Below, one piece after another: positions 52,201 through 60,862 of a stretch of DNA of 64,000 bases (position 1 is its first letter; every line of letters starts with the position of its first letter). Under the pieces are notes generated by a model that saw only the letters and a program-made list of their open reading frames with translations, did no database searches and had not been told where the DNA came from. The position numbers and the translations under genes were made by a program. The stretch is from CAZUSO01 sp964622775 (lineage in GTDB: Bacteria > Bacteroidota > Bacteroidia > Chitinophagales > Chitinophagaceae), in NCBI GenBank assembly GCA_964622775.1, contig CAZUSO010000002.1, positions 81,366-145,365 of the forward strand, written 5' to 3'.

Positions 52201-55200
52201 CAGGTGGCAACCCTCTTTATGGGAACGGCATTTGAAAGGGTAAATATACTTGGAGCATCTTCGCTGAAGAATTATGACATTCATCAGTATAAACGACCAG
52301 TAGTTTTTGAAAAAAGAATTACTGAAGACGACAGGGGCGGTATAGCTTTCCGCTGGGCTTATGTATTCAACAACCGGATGTATGAGGCTTCTGCAATGAT
52401 TTCCGTACCCTGGAGCAATAAGGATTTAAATGTAGAATGGGCTACGCATCGCGACAAACTACAGCCCGGAGCCGGCGATGAATGGACTATGACCATCAAA
52501 GGGGACAAAAAAGAAAAGGTAGCCGCCGAGCTGCTGATGGGCATGTATGATGCCGCACTGGATGCTTTCCGTCCCAATAGATGGAATTACAACAAATTAT
52601 TGCACCAGCAGTCCATGAATGATGTATGGAATGGCCGGTTTTTATTTTTAACGGCACAAAGTGAAAGCATAAAAGCAGGGTACAGGCCGGAATATGTGCA
52701 TTATGAGAAAATATATCCCTATATTGACATGTATCCCTATCGATTATATCGGTTTGTGGGTAGTGCGGCGATGACTGATGGAGCTGCACCAGGAATACAA
52801 GTTGTAAATGGCGGTGGCCGGCCCGGATCAGGAGACGTGCTCCGTATAAAAGGCGCTTCAGCTATGAATGCAGCGGAAGACTTAGCCGCTCCGGTTTTAA
52901 TGGAAGCTCCTCCGGTAAAACCAGTGCTAAAATTCGTACTTCCTAATGAAGTGGACAGCGCATCTCCCTATACCAATCAGCCGATTTCTATTCGCACAAA
53001 CCTCCAGGAAACCGCCTTCTTCTTTCCGCAATTACAGACCGACAGCAACGGTAATATCAGCTTTAAATTTACCATGCCGGAAGCCCTGACTGAATGGAAG
53101 CTGATGGCCTTTGCGCACACCAAAGACTGGAAAACCGGTTATTTAGAAGGAAAGATAAAAACACAGAAAGACCTGATGGTCATGCCGAACCTGCCGCGTT
53201 TTTTCCGGCAGGGCGACGATATGGTGATTGCCACAAAAATCAATTCGCTTGCGGATAAAGATTTGAGCGGCATCGCAACACTGGAAATCCTGAATGCGGA
53301 AACCTTACAACCTTTGGATTTGCCTTTCCACATACAAAGCAAGATGCAGGATTTTTCGGTAGCTCCTCATCAAAGTGCCACCGCAAACTGGAATATCCAT
53401 ATTCCGGAAAGTATTTACACGCCTGTTGTCGTGCGTATTACGGCGCGTGCCGGTGATTTTACGGACGGCGAAGAAAATACTTTGCCGGTTATCACGAACA
53501 GGATATTAATTACCGAAACGCTGCCCATGCCGGTACAGGGCAATCAAACCAAAACATTTGTTTTTGATAAACTCAAAAATACCGGCAGTGCTTCCCTGGT
53601 TCACCATGCACTTACAGTAGAATTTACCGGAAATCCTGCCTGGTATGCCGTTCAGGCTTTGCCCTACCTGATGGAATTTCCTTATGAATGTGCGGAACAA
53701 ACATTCAACCGTTATTATGCCAATGCGCTTGCCGGATATATTGTGGCACAATCACCCAAAATGGAAGCCATCTTTAATCAATGGAACTCCTCCCCCTCCG
53801 AAGGAGGGGGCAGGGGGGAGGCAGCGCTCCTTTCTCATCTCTCCAAAAATCAGGAATTGAAATCGGCATTGCTGGAAGAAACCCCCTGGGTACTGGAAGC
53901 AAAAAATGAAACGGAGCAGCAACGCCGTATTGCGTTGTTGTTTGATACGCGCCGGCTCGCAAAGGAGCTGGACAACAACCTTGATATGCTTTCGCAAATG
54001 CAATTGCCGGAAGGCGGCTTTCCCTGGTTCCGGGGGATGACGAGCGATCGTTATATCACGCAATACATCATTACCGGGCTGGCGCGACTGCAACACCTGG
54101 GCGTGAAAAGCGCCGTCAAAGACGATGCTGCAAAAATCCAGAGAAATGCCCTGCCCTACTTAGACCGGCAATTGAAGGAAGACTATGATAACCTGATACG
54201 GTACAAAGCCGATATGGACAAGCAGCATGTCGGCTATATTCAGGTTCAGTATCTGTACATGCGCAGTTTTTTCCCGGATAAAAAAGTAAATCCTGCTGTG
54301 CAAGAGGCTTTTGATTATTATCTGCAACAGGCCGCCCGGTTCTGGCCGCAGTTTAATCCCTACCTGAAAGGCATGGCTGCCTTGGCGCTCCATCGCCTGA
54401 ATGACAAAAAAACGGCACAGCAGATTATGGCATCACTGGCAGAAACGGCTACGCATCATGAGGAGCTGGGTATGTACTGGAAAACAATGACGCCGGGCTA
54501 CCGCTGGTACGAAGCGCCGATAGAAGCACAGTCCTTACTGATAGAGGCATTCCAGGAAGTGGCCCAAAATCGGGCAGCGACAGATTCCATGAAAACCTGG
54601 CTGTTGAAGCAAAAACAAACCCAAAGCTGGGCAACCACCAAAGCTACGGCTGACGCTTGTTACGCACTGCTATTAAACGGCAGTGACTGGTTAGACCATG
54701 AACCGGTTGTTACCATTGATTTGGGTGATGTAAAAACAATCAAATCATCCGAAATAAAAACAGAAGCGGGAACCGGCTATTTCAAGGAAATAATAGATGG
54801 TAAAGACGTGCGGGCCGAAATGGGAACGATCAAAGTCAACATCCAACATTCAACATCTAAAATTCAGAATTCAGTAAGCTGGGGTGCGGTCTATTGGCAG
54901 TATTTTGAAGATATGGATAAGATTACTTCTGCCGCTACGCCACTTGCCCTCAGCAAGCAATTGTACATCGAACAAAACAGCGATCGCGGGCCGGTACTGA
55001 CGGAAATAAAAGACGGCAATGAACTTAGGGTGGGTGACAAAGTGAAGGTGCGTATTGTGTTGAAAGCTGACCGCGACATGGAATATGTTCATCTCAAAAA
55101 TATGCGGGCAGCATGTTTCGAGCCGCTGAACGTATTGAGCGGTTATAAATACCAGGGCGGATTAGGTTATTATGAAAGCACCAAAGATATAGCCACCCAT

Positions 55201-55359
55201 TTCTTTTTTGATTATTTACCCAAAGGCACTTATGTGTTTGAGTACCCGGTTTTCGTAGGACAAAAGGGTAGTTTCTCCAATGGCATAGCCAGCATCCAGT
55301 GTATGTATGCGCCCGAGTTCAGCAGCCATACGGAAGGAACCAGGGTGGAGGTAAAGTGA
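49240..55359 (+). CDS. Bacterial alpha-2-macroglobulin family protein (thioester type)
   Basis: 2039-residue protease-trap-like envelope protein. Signal peptide (about 1-20, LLIAFLLFANMLFAQ) without a lipobox; helical N-terminal region; MG domains including FFTDRAIYRPGQTIYFKGIV and SVEEYKRPKFYVEFD. A bait-type region is followed by MG7-like ETAFFFPQLQTDSNGNISFKFTMPEALTEWKL and the thioester motif FPYECAEQTFNRYYANAL (Cys1484). The alpha-toroid is TED-like (LPEGGFPWFRGMTSDRYITQYI). The chosen ATG 49240 gives the signal peptide; the frame is open 28 codons further up. Two stretches inside the TED/C-terminal region (about residues 1517-1529 and 1867-1880) look like repeat DNA read in frame. A pbpC partner is absent here. 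Confidence 0.9.
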   Translation: MIKKIPELLIAFLLFANMLFAQKVSEQPYQSRWKVVDSLFNQGLPQSAEKIIEDILAQAQKENQRATVIKAQLYLMTASGQREENSAIMNIQKAEAFIQQSGGAEKAIWQSIAAGFYWSYYEDNRHKIYNCTTIADNPSGDIDTWDVRQLIKKASELYLASIQEREVLKDIPVAQYLPLIIKGKNTEGLRPTLYDLLVFRAIAFFQNDEKDVINPAFKFEIDDEGYFAPAATFIKTSITSPDSLSLQLKALQLCQEIIASHLKDASPDALIDADLQRLLFVYEKSINRNKDTLMLAALGNLEKKYAGQPAIAQVSFHIARMMAGNNAVSYYFNNKSNDRDTINFLAVREKLIQIIQHYPGTEGAANAQNLLNDIEQKSLFIQMEQVALPGENSRALVQYRNMDTLFLKLYRIPVAELAALKLQDDNPGKLLHQQLVRSWQEILPGSGDYKNHSAEIKIEALPPGSYILLAASLADFANDSNVVTAVRFQVSGLSYIINNSSNDATRVFVLNRKTGVPLADIPVRLLSQKWSNKKSGYEYRVEKNEVSNKDGIIELVKDKSAEHYNAIQFVQGADTLFSREYLYHNYYPVDNPSSKTFTYFFTDRAIYRPGQTIYFKGIVIKHSGKSNNAIQPNYKTTVYFKDVNDQEIQKLELTTNEYGSFSGSFTAPESGLTGEMTIISETGSTSVSVEEYKRPKFYVEFDTVKDNYALNQSVTIKGFAKAYAGNNVDGAQVKYRVLRNARFPYYWCFHRWGMPESHAMEIKSGTAVTAADGSFEVNFTTIPDLKADPKTLPVFSYTVYADITDLNGETHSSNAVLNSGYRSLQIVASLPEDASTEDLKTIRVFTRNLNDVFTPAKVDISIAPLQFPGKLYRQRLWVMPDQFIMNETEFRQAFPDDEYKDEGNYLNWNTGSSVFEKSISTTADGTIAIPENVWKHNGWHVITIKAKDAQGNEIVEKKYTHVWNPRNPDPVQKDFVIQSGQQSYEPGQVATLFMGTAFERVNILGASSLKNYDIHQYKRPVVFEKRITEDDRGGIAFRWAYVFNNRMYEASAMISVPWSNKDLNVEWATHRDKLQPGAGDEWTMTIKGDKKEKVAAELLMGMYDAALDAFRPNRWNYNKLLHQQSMNDVWNGRFLFLTAQSESIKAGYRPEYVHYEKIYPYIDMYPYRLYRFVGSAAMTDGAAPGIQVVNGGGRPGSGDVLRIKGASAMNAAEDLAAPVLMEAPPVKPVLKFVLPNEVDSASPYTNQPISIRTNLQETAFFFPQLQTDSNGNISFKFTMPEALTEWKLMAFAHTKDWKTGYLEGKIKTQKDLMVMPNLPRFFRQGDDMVIATKINSLADKDLSGIATLEILNAETLQPLDLPFHIQSKMQDFSVAPHQSATANWNIHIPESIYTPVVVRITARAGDFTDGEENTLPVITNRILITETLPMPVQGNQTKTFVFDKLKNTGSASLVHHALTVEFTGNPAWYAVQALPYLMEFPYECAEQTFNRYYANALAGYIVAQSPKMEAIFNQWNSSPSEGGGRGEAALLSHLSKNQELKSALLEETPWVLEAKNETEQQRRIALLFDTRRLAKELDNNLDMLSQMQLPEGGFPWFRGMTSDRYITQYIITGLARLQHLGVKSAVKDDAAKIQRNALPYLDRQLKEDYDNLIRYKADMDKQHVGYIQVQYLYMRSFFPDKKVNPAVQEAFDYYLQQAARFWPQFNPYLKGMAALALHRLNDKKTAQQIMASLAETATHHEELGMYWKTMTPGYRWYEAPIEAQSLLIEAFQEVAQNRAATDSMKTWLLKQKQTQSWATTKATADACYALLLNGSDWLDHEPVVTIDLGDVKTIKSSEIKTEAGTGYFKEIIDGKDVRAEMGTIKVNIQHSTSKIQNSVSWGAVYWQYFEDMDKITSAATPLALSKQLYIEQNSDRGPVLTEIKDGNELRVGDKVKVRIVLKADRDMEYVHLKNMRAACFEPLNVLSGYKYQGGLGYYESTKDIATHFFFDYLPKGTYVFEYPVFVGQKGSFSNGIASIQCMYAPEFSSHTEGTRVEVK
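53787..53825. repeat. GC-rich palindromic repeat element within the alpha-2-macroglobulin gene
   Basis: CCCCCTCC (53792-53799) and GGAGGGGG (53803-53810) form a perfect 8-bp hairpin, followed by CAGGGGGGAGGC. The sequence resembles the CTCCCCCTCC...GGAGGGGGCAGGGGGAGG elements dispersed in many Bacteroidota genomes. Here it is read in frame as NSSPSEGGGRGEA between a helix end and the next helix. Confidence 0.6.
54838..54875. repeat. AT-rich ATTCAACATT-type repeat within the alpha-2-macroglobulin gene
   Basis: aacatccaacattcaacat followed by ctaaaattcagaattcag resembles the short AACATTCAA/AAATTCAA strings scattered in Bacteroidota intergenic DNA. It is translated as VNIQHSTSKIQNSVSW, a low-complexity patch in an otherwise ordinary domain. 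Confidence 0.45.
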
Positions 55360-55614
55360 TTGGGACTTAACTTGATTAGGCGCATCCGGTGTTGGTTGTC
55401 AATGCCATCGTCTATTATTTATCGCCAAAATGTACGCTCATTATTCCGTTCCCAAATATTCCGGGAAGTGGTCATTGGTGCGCCTCGTTCGAAGCTGAAA
55501 GGCGTGTTAACACGGAGTTTACTTCAAAGTAACCTACTGGTAATATACCGGTAACGGCCTGTTAAAAGTGCACCTCTATTTTCGCATAAAATTTAAAAAC
55601 AAGCTTTTAATTTT

Positions 55615-57015
55615 ATGAAAAAGTATTTTCTGCTCGGAAGCGTTGCAATGTCTGTTTTATTTGCGGCCTGTAATCCCAAAGATCCCAAAACACCTGAGCC
55701 TGTCGATAGTGATGTGGTAAAACTGACTGGTGACATCAGCTCAGATCAGACCTTAACTGCGGATAAAAAGTATGTGCTGGACGGTTTTGTATATGTTACT
55801 AACGGAGCCACATTAACTATTGAACCCGGAACAATTATCTTTGGCGACAAACAAAGTCACGGGTCATTGATTATCACAAGGGGTGCTAAGATTAAAGCGG
55901 AAGGCACTCCCGACAAGCCTGTCGTATTCACCTCTGAAATGGAGCCCGGCTCCCGTAAGGAAGGTGATTGGGGTGGTGTAATCCTTCTTGGTAAAGCCCC
56001 TGTTAATCCTAACGGCGGAAAGGCTAAAATTGAAGGTGGCCTGACTCCAACCGTTGCTTCTAAAGAGGAAGACTACATTTGGTATGGCGGCAATGATGCC
56101 GGCGATAATTCGGGCATATTGAAATATGTGCGGATTGAATTTGCCGGGGTGGCTTTCTCACCGGACAATGAAATCAACGGTCTGACTATGGGCGGCGTTG
56201 GTAGCGGAACCACCATCAGCTATGTGCAGGTTTACCGTTCAGGTGATGATGCATTTGAATGGTTTGGCGGAACCGTGAACTGCGATCACCTTGTGGCAAC
56301 AAATTCCTGGGATGATGACTTCGATACCGATTTTGGTTTTTCCGGTAAGGTACAATTTGCACTGGCACAACGCTGGAAAAATACGGCAGATGTATCAGGT
56401 TCCAATGGTTTTGAATCGGATAATGATGGTAATGGCAGTACTAATACGCCTCAGACAAAAGCCATATTTTCCAATGTAACCATTGTAGGTCCCGTAAAAG
56501 GTAAGGCCAACGGAACCAGCGGTATCAATGCCAACTTTCAGCATGCCGCCCAGATCCGCAGAAACTCTTCCCTGTCCATTGTAAACTCTGTCTTTTTAGG
56601 ATTTCCCGTAGGCTTGTATATTGATGACACCAAGGTGACTTCACATAAGACTTCAGAAAATGCACAGGAGGGATCTTTGAAATTCCATAACAATATCATT
56701 GCCGGTTGCGGAACAGATCTGAAAGCCAGCACTCCGGAATTTGATATTGAAAGCTGGTTTGCAAGCAATGCTAATATGATTATGGACAGCACACAAGATG
56801 TCAAATTAATGGATGCCTATAAATACTCTTCCGCCATATCCAGCGATGTTGGCATTCCCGATTTCACATTGAAATCCGGATCTCCGGCAGCTTCCGGCGC
56901 ATCATTCTCCGGCCTTTCCGGATTCCAGACCGTTAATTTCATCGGAGCCTTTGATTCCGGTAACAACTGGATTGCCGACTGGACTTCCTGGGATGCTGAA
57001 AACACCGTTTATTAA
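55615..57015 (+). CDS. Surface lipoprotein with right-handed beta-helix
   Basis: 466 residues: lipobox FAAC (Cys19), then a long parallel beta-helix-like region (LTIEPGTIIFGDKQSHGSLIITRGAKIKAEGTPDKPVVFTS..., ILKYVRIEFAGVAFSPDNEINGLTMGGVGSGTTISYVQVYRSGDDAFEWFGG). The asparagine/aspartate-rich turns (FDTDFGFSGKVQF, GFESDNDGNGS) suggest calcium sites. Proteins like this are common secreted or surface lipoproteins of Bacteroidota, often next to TonB-dependent receptors, though none is adjacent here. Substrate unknown. ATG start; a strong terminator follows. Confidence 0.82.
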   Translation: MKKYFLLGSVAMSVLFAACNPKDPKTPEPVDSDVVKLTGDISSDQTLTADKKYVLDGFVYVTNGATLTIEPGTIIFGDKQSHGSLIITRGAKIKAEGTPDKPVVFTSEMEPGSRKEGDWGGVILLGKAPVNPNGGKAKIEGGLTPTVASKEEDYIWYGGNDAGDNSGILKYVRIEFAGVAFSPDNEINGLTMGGVGSGTTISYVQVYRSGDDAFEWFGGTVNCDHLVATNSWDDDFDTDFGFSGKVQFALAQRWKNTADVSGSNGFESDNDGNGSTNTPQTKAIFSNVTIVGPVKGKANGTSGINANFQHAAQIRRNSSLSIVNSVFLGFPVGLYIDDTKVTSHKTSENAQEGSLKFHNNIIAGCGTDLKASTPEFDIESWFASNANMIMDSTQDVKLMDAYKYSSAISSDVGIPDFTLKSGSPAASGASFSGLSGFQTVNFIGAFDSGNNWIADWTSWDAENTVY

Positions 57016-57043
57016 TTGAGTGGAGTTTTTGTTTTACCTGTTC

Positions 57044-57075
57044 AATCCCCCGCATTTGTCTGCGGGGGATTTTTT
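57044..57075 (+). terminator. Rho-independent terminator after the beta-helix lipoprotein
   Basis: Perfect 11-bp stem AATCCCCCGCA/TGCGGGGGATT with loop TTTGTC, then T-rich tail. Confidence 0.93.
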
Positions 57076-57286
57076 GTCTGCTTTATTTTTTGCAGAGAAA
57101 ACGCTTTTAGACTTTCTGCTGTGTTTTATCATGGTTTTTGTTTTGCTTTACAATAGAAACTCATGCCCAAACAATAGCAATGCCCATTCTACAGGCCAGG
57201 GTGGGGCTGTATATACTAAGTACTATACGTAAAAGCATTTTCCTGTATTTTTTTGTAGCGTAACTGATGCCAACAGTCAAAAGAAT

Positions 57287-57294
57287 TAACTTTG
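57287..57294 (+). promoter_or_regulatory. Putative -7 box (TAACTTTG) of the pyrophosphatase gene
   Basis: Matches TAnnTTTG, 17 bases upstream of ATG 57312. No well-spaced -33 TTG was found. Confidence 0.4.
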
Positions 57295-57311
57295 ACGACT
57301 AAATCCGACTT

Positions 57312-57872
57312 ATGCAAAATAATCCCTGGCATACCGTAAACTATGGCGACCCTTCCGGTGATGCCGTAACGGGTATAGTGGAAATACCCAAAGGTTCCCG
57401 CGCCAAATATGAGCTGGACAAGGAAACCGGTCTGCTGCGTCTGGATCGTGTGCTGTATTCCTCTGTTTATTACCCGGCCAACTATGGCTTCATTCCGCAA
57501 ACCTATTGTGATGACGGCGATCCGCTCGATATTCTGATTCTCTCTCAGATTGAGATGCAGCCGCTTTGTTTAGTACCGGCAAAAATCATAGGAGTAATGC
57601 GTATGCTCGATCAGGGAGAAGCCGATGATAAGCTGATTGCAGTATGTGCAAATGATAAAAGCGTTTCCCATATTAATGATATTTCCGAAATGCCGGAGCA
57701 TTTTACGGCAGAGATCCGGCATTTTTTTGAAGAATATAAACGGTTAGAAAAAAAGGTAGTAAAGATTGAAGATTTTCAGGGAGCCAGGCTGGCTAAGAAA
57801 ATCTTTCAGCATGCCGTTAATGATTATAAGGAAAAAATATTGCCGGGCCTGACAAAAGCCCTTGTTCAGTAA
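57312..57872 (+). CDS. ppa: Inorganic pyrophosphatase, family I
   Basis: Cytoplasmic Mg-dependent enzyme hydrolysing pyrophosphate to phosphate, pulling biosynthetic reactions forward. 186 residues with EIPKGSRAKYELDKETG, DRVLYSSVYYPANYGFIPQTYCDDGDPLDILIL (metal aspartates in DGDPLD) and GVMRMLDQGEADDKLIAV. This is the family I pattern in full. Length is normal and the ATG start is clear. Confidence 0.96.
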   Translation: MQNNPWHTVNYGDPSGDAVTGIVEIPKGSRAKYELDKETGLLRLDRVLYSSVYYPANYGFIPQTYCDDGDPLDILILSQIEMQPLCLVPAKIIGVMRMLDQGEADDKLIAVCANDKSVSHINDISEMPEHFTAEIRHFFEEYKRLEKKVVKIEDFQGARLAKKIFQHAVNDYKEKILPGLTKALVQ

Positions 57873-57919
57873 TATAGTGGTGGCAGGATGCGTTCATATT
57901 ATTCTAAAAACAAGATGCT

Positions 57920-58615
57920 TTGCGTACCTTTCTTTTATGTCTCTGTCTTTGCTTTGCCCTGCCTTCATTCGCATTAAAGATGAAGGGCAGGGTCTATGAT
58001 GCGGACTCCAATCAGCCACTGGAAGGTGTAGCAGTGGTGAATATTTATTCTAATCAAAGTTTGATCACAGACAGTTCCGGCTTGTTTGAAATAGATGTAG
58101 AGCCGGGACATCTGGTAGAATTCCGGACACTGGGTTATGATATTGCCCGGGTGCGTATTGCCAATGGCTCATTGCCTAAATTCTACAATATCGGCATGCG
58201 GATAGGGGCTATTACGCTGGATGAGGTGAAAATATGGGATTTGGGTCGTGGAAAATGGGGTAGTGACAGCGCCCGCTCCGCAGCTACTTATGAAACCATC
58301 TTAAAGCATTACAAGCTGAACGGCCTGGATATATTGCAACACCCCTTTGATGCGCTGAGCAAATCCAACCGGCAGATTTGGGCCTTTCAAAAACATTATG
58401 AATTTTTTGAAAAGGAAAAATACATCGACTACGTTTTTAATCAGAAGCTGATCGGAGCACTTACACAGTTGGGCGGAGACAGCATTACGGATTATATGCG
58501 TCAATATCGCCCCGATTACGATATAGTACGTAGTCTGAATACTTATGAGTTCTACGATTATATCCGGAAATCGGTGGCGCAGTTCCGTAGGCCGCCGGCG
58601 AAACGGGAAGACTAA
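57920..58615 (+). CDS. Exported protein with carboxypeptidase-like regulatory (CarboxypepD_reg) domain
   Basis: 231 residues: signal peptide (LLCLCLCFALPSFA), then a CarboxypepD_reg-like beta-sandwich (MKGRVYDADSNQPLEGVAVVNIYSNQSLITDSSGLFEIDVEPGHLVEFRTLGYD, about 20-75). A helical C-terminal half follows (YETILKHYKLNGLDILQHPFDALSKSNRQIWAFQKHYEFFEKEKYIDYVFNQKLI). The combination is frequent in Bacteroidota and uncharacterised. The only in-frame start preceding the signal peptide is TTG 57920. It ends before a bidirectional terminator shared with the M16 gene. Confidence 0.72.
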   Translation: MRTFLLCLCLCFALPSFALKMKGRVYDADSNQPLEGVAVVNIYSNQSLITDSSGLFEIDVEPGHLVEFRTLGYDIARVRIANGSLPKFYNIGMRIGAITLDEVKIWDLGRGKWGSDSARSAATYETILKHYKLNGLDILQHPFDALSKSNRQIWAFQKHYEFFEKEKYIDYVFNQKLIGALTQLGGDSITDYMRQYRPDYDIVRSLNTYEFYDYIRKSVAQFRRPPAKRED

Positions 58616-58633
58616 TCAACCTGGAAAAAATAA

Positions 58634-58663
58634 GAAGCGGAGCCAAAAGCTCCGCCTCTTTTC
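58634..58663. terminator. Bidirectional terminator between convergent genes
   Basis: Stem GCGGAGC/GCTCCGC with loop CAAAA, flanked by CTCTTTTCC on one side and an A-rich tract (T-rich on the minus strand) on the other. Confidence 0.75.
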
Positions 58664-58686
58664 CTGCTAATCCCGGCAGGCATCTG

Positions 58687-60825
58687 TTATTTGAATTCGC
58701 TTTCTTTAACATTGCTGTTGGCGCGAGCCGAAGCAACGGTAATGGTTTTCTGTCCCGGATCCATACTGATGGTTTTGTACGGAATCTTATAGCCGCTTCC
58801 GCCCCGTACATCTTTGTAGTCGGAATAGGATTTAATTTCCACCTTTTTACCACCACCGCCTTCATTAGTAACGATTTCTTTTATCAGCAAACCGCTTTTT
58901 TTGCTATAATACTGGATAGACCGCTTACGACCTTCGTTTTCTCCTTTTTCTACGGTATAACAATCTTCGCCGTCTGCGCTTTCCTCACCTAACAGGGAAT
59001 AGCTGATGGCATATTTTTCGGGATGCAGCAACACCTGAAGGTCGGCATCCGTCTTGTATTCTTTAATCATCGATTCCGGCATATTGCTTTTCTTGCCGTT
59101 TTGTATGCTATACCCTTTATCGCCGTTGATGACCATTTTATTGGAGTAAACTACTTCGCTGGCCTGGGTTGTGGCATCATTGTTGCCTAATTGGGTGTTA
59201 TCGCCACCTTGCTGAATCACTTTCATTTCAGACAGTATTTTGTCCGGGGATATTACCTTTATCGTGGTGGTATATTCCTGTCTCCCTACTTCAATATCCG
59301 AAACGATAAAGATGTCTTTGAGGGACTCGATAACTTTCCGGCCTCCAATGGCATCAATGTATTTGCTGATGACATCAGTTACCGCAACACCATTAATTAC
59401 CTTGCTTTCGGTGGACTGAACCGGTTTTCCGAAGGCATCGAAAAAGTAAACCGTACTGTCTGCACTGAATCTTTTGATTTTACTCAGTTCAGTCTGGTTA
59501 CCCACTACCACGATATTGGCATTGGCAGGAGCCAGGTATTTTCTGGCCATGCCCTGAAGATCATACGGCGTAACGGTGGCAAGATTTTTTAAATAGCTTT
59601 TGTAATAGTCCTTTGGCATATTGAACCGATCAATATTAATAGCATATTGAGCAATGGTCTGCGGGCTTTCCAATCCAAGTGCAAATACGCCGGCCATATA
59701 TTGCAGGGTATTGCTCAGATCTTCTGTGGACACCGGATGGTTCCGCAGATTGTCCATTTCTTTCAGGGTTTCGGCAATGGCGCTGTCTGTTACTTCATTA
59801 CGGCATTTGATATAGGCATTAAACTGCCCTACCACAGGGTCTGCGCTGAGAGAAGAGTAGGCGCCATAGGTCCATCCGTGCGTTTCACGCAGATTCTGGA
59901 AAAGCCGTCCCTGCGAGCTGCCGCCTAATAACTCATTGAGCGCACGTGCCTTGATGACATCCGGTGAGCCGATTTTTAATACCAAAGGATAGGTTATCCC
60001 AATCACGCTTTGTACGGCGCCGGCACGAGGAACAAATTCCACGACCGACTGAGCCGGGGCGTAAGCGGTCGGATATTCTGCTTTTGGTACGGATGATTGT
60101 TCCCATTTACCAAAATATTTGGTGACCAGCTCTTTTGCCTGAGCCGGCGTAATGTCGCCCACCACAGCCATATAGGCTACATTAGGGCGGAAATAAGTCT
60201 GAAAGTATTTATTACAGTCATCCAGCTTAATATTGTTGATGGTCTGATGGTCGGGCACTTCTCCGTAAGGATGGGTAGCGCCGTAGGTAACCACCCGGGA
60301 AACATTGCTTAAAATGAAATCAGGATCATTTGAATTGACATCGAATGAAGCTAACGTTTGCTTGCGCAATTTATTCAGCTCATCCTCCTTGAAATTAGGG
60401 CGCAGTATGACATCGCTCATCAGGGACAGCAGCTTGTCCTGATGCTTGGTTAACGATTGCCCGTATATGCTTTGCCCGCTTGCCACCAATGTTGCGCCTA
60501 TTTGATCGACCGCTTCATTGAACTTGTCTTTATCCATATTTTTCGTGCCTGATGTCATCAGGGAGCCAACGAACCCCGAGAGGCCGGCCTGTGACCCTTC
60601 TCCTTCCGGGTATATGTCTAATTGAATGGAATAGGCTACGGAAGGCATTTTGTGGTTTTCTACCACGAATACTTTCAGCCCGTTGGGCAGGGTGAAGGTT
60701 TCCGCATCGGATAATTTTATTTCCGGAGCCGGTCCGGCTTTGGGCCGGATACTGCGGTCTAAGGATTGCGCCTGAGCAAAAGAAAGTCCGGAGAGCGCTA
60801 TGATTGTGAAAAGAAGCTTTTTCAT
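58687..60825 (-). CDS. M16-family protein without the HxxEH site, fused to a C-terminal LolA-like domain
   Basis: 712 residues: signal peptide (1-19), M16 N-domain (about 40-250) in which the zinc motif is replaced (LSGFVGSLMTSGTKNMD), then the M16 C-domain (about 250-470). A ~240-residue tail follows (VISKYIDAIGGRKVIESLKDIFIVSDIEVGRQEYTTTIKVISPDKILSE...) with the pattern of LolA-like/outer-membrane lipoprotein carrier folds. Two-subunit M16B enzymes pair such an inactive partner with an active one, encoded here 37 bases upstream (stop-to-start), so they are probably co-transcribed and form a heterodimer in the periplasm. Confidence 0.85.
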   Translation of the reverse strand: MKKLLFTIIALSGLSFAQAQSLDRSIRPKAGPAPEIKLSDAETFTLPNGLKVFVVENHKMPSVAYSIQLDIYPEGEGSQAGLSGFVGSLMTSGTKNMDKDKFNEAVDQIGATLVASGQSIYGQSLTKHQDKLLSLMSDVILRPNFKEDELNKLRKQTLASFDVNSNDPDFILSNVSRVVTYGATHPYGEVPDHQTINNIKLDDCNKYFQTYFRPNVAYMAVVGDITPAQAKELVTKYFGKWEQSSVPKAEYPTAYAPAQSVVEFVPRAGAVQSVIGITYPLVLKIGSPDVIKARALNELLGGSSQGRLFQNLRETHGWTYGAYSSLSADPVVGQFNAYIKCRNEVTDSAIAETLKEMDNLRNHPVSTEDLSNTLQYMAGVFALGLESPQTIAQYAINIDRFNMPKDYYKSYLKNLATVTPYDLQGMARKYLAPANANIVVVGNQTELSKIKRFSADSTVYFFDAFGKPVQSTESKVINGVAVTDVISKYIDAIGGRKVIESLKDIFIVSDIEVGRQEYTTTIKVISPDKILSEMKVIQQGGDNTQLGNNDATTQASEVVYSNKMVINGDKGYSIQNGKKSNMPESMIKEYKTDADLQVLLHPEKYAISYSLLGEESADGEDCYTVEKGENEGRKRSIQYYSKKSGLLIKEIVTNEGGGGKKVEIKSYSDYKDVRGGSGYKIPYKTISMDPGQKTITVASARANSNVKESEFK

Positions 60826-60862
60826 TATTTATATAATATGATTATTCGTTTTAAGAGAATGA

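Noticed and set aside
53792..53810. Strong hairpin in the alpha-2-macroglobulin gene as a transcription terminator
   Set aside because: It is not followed by a T run, lies in the middle of an open frame, and is better explained as a repeat element.
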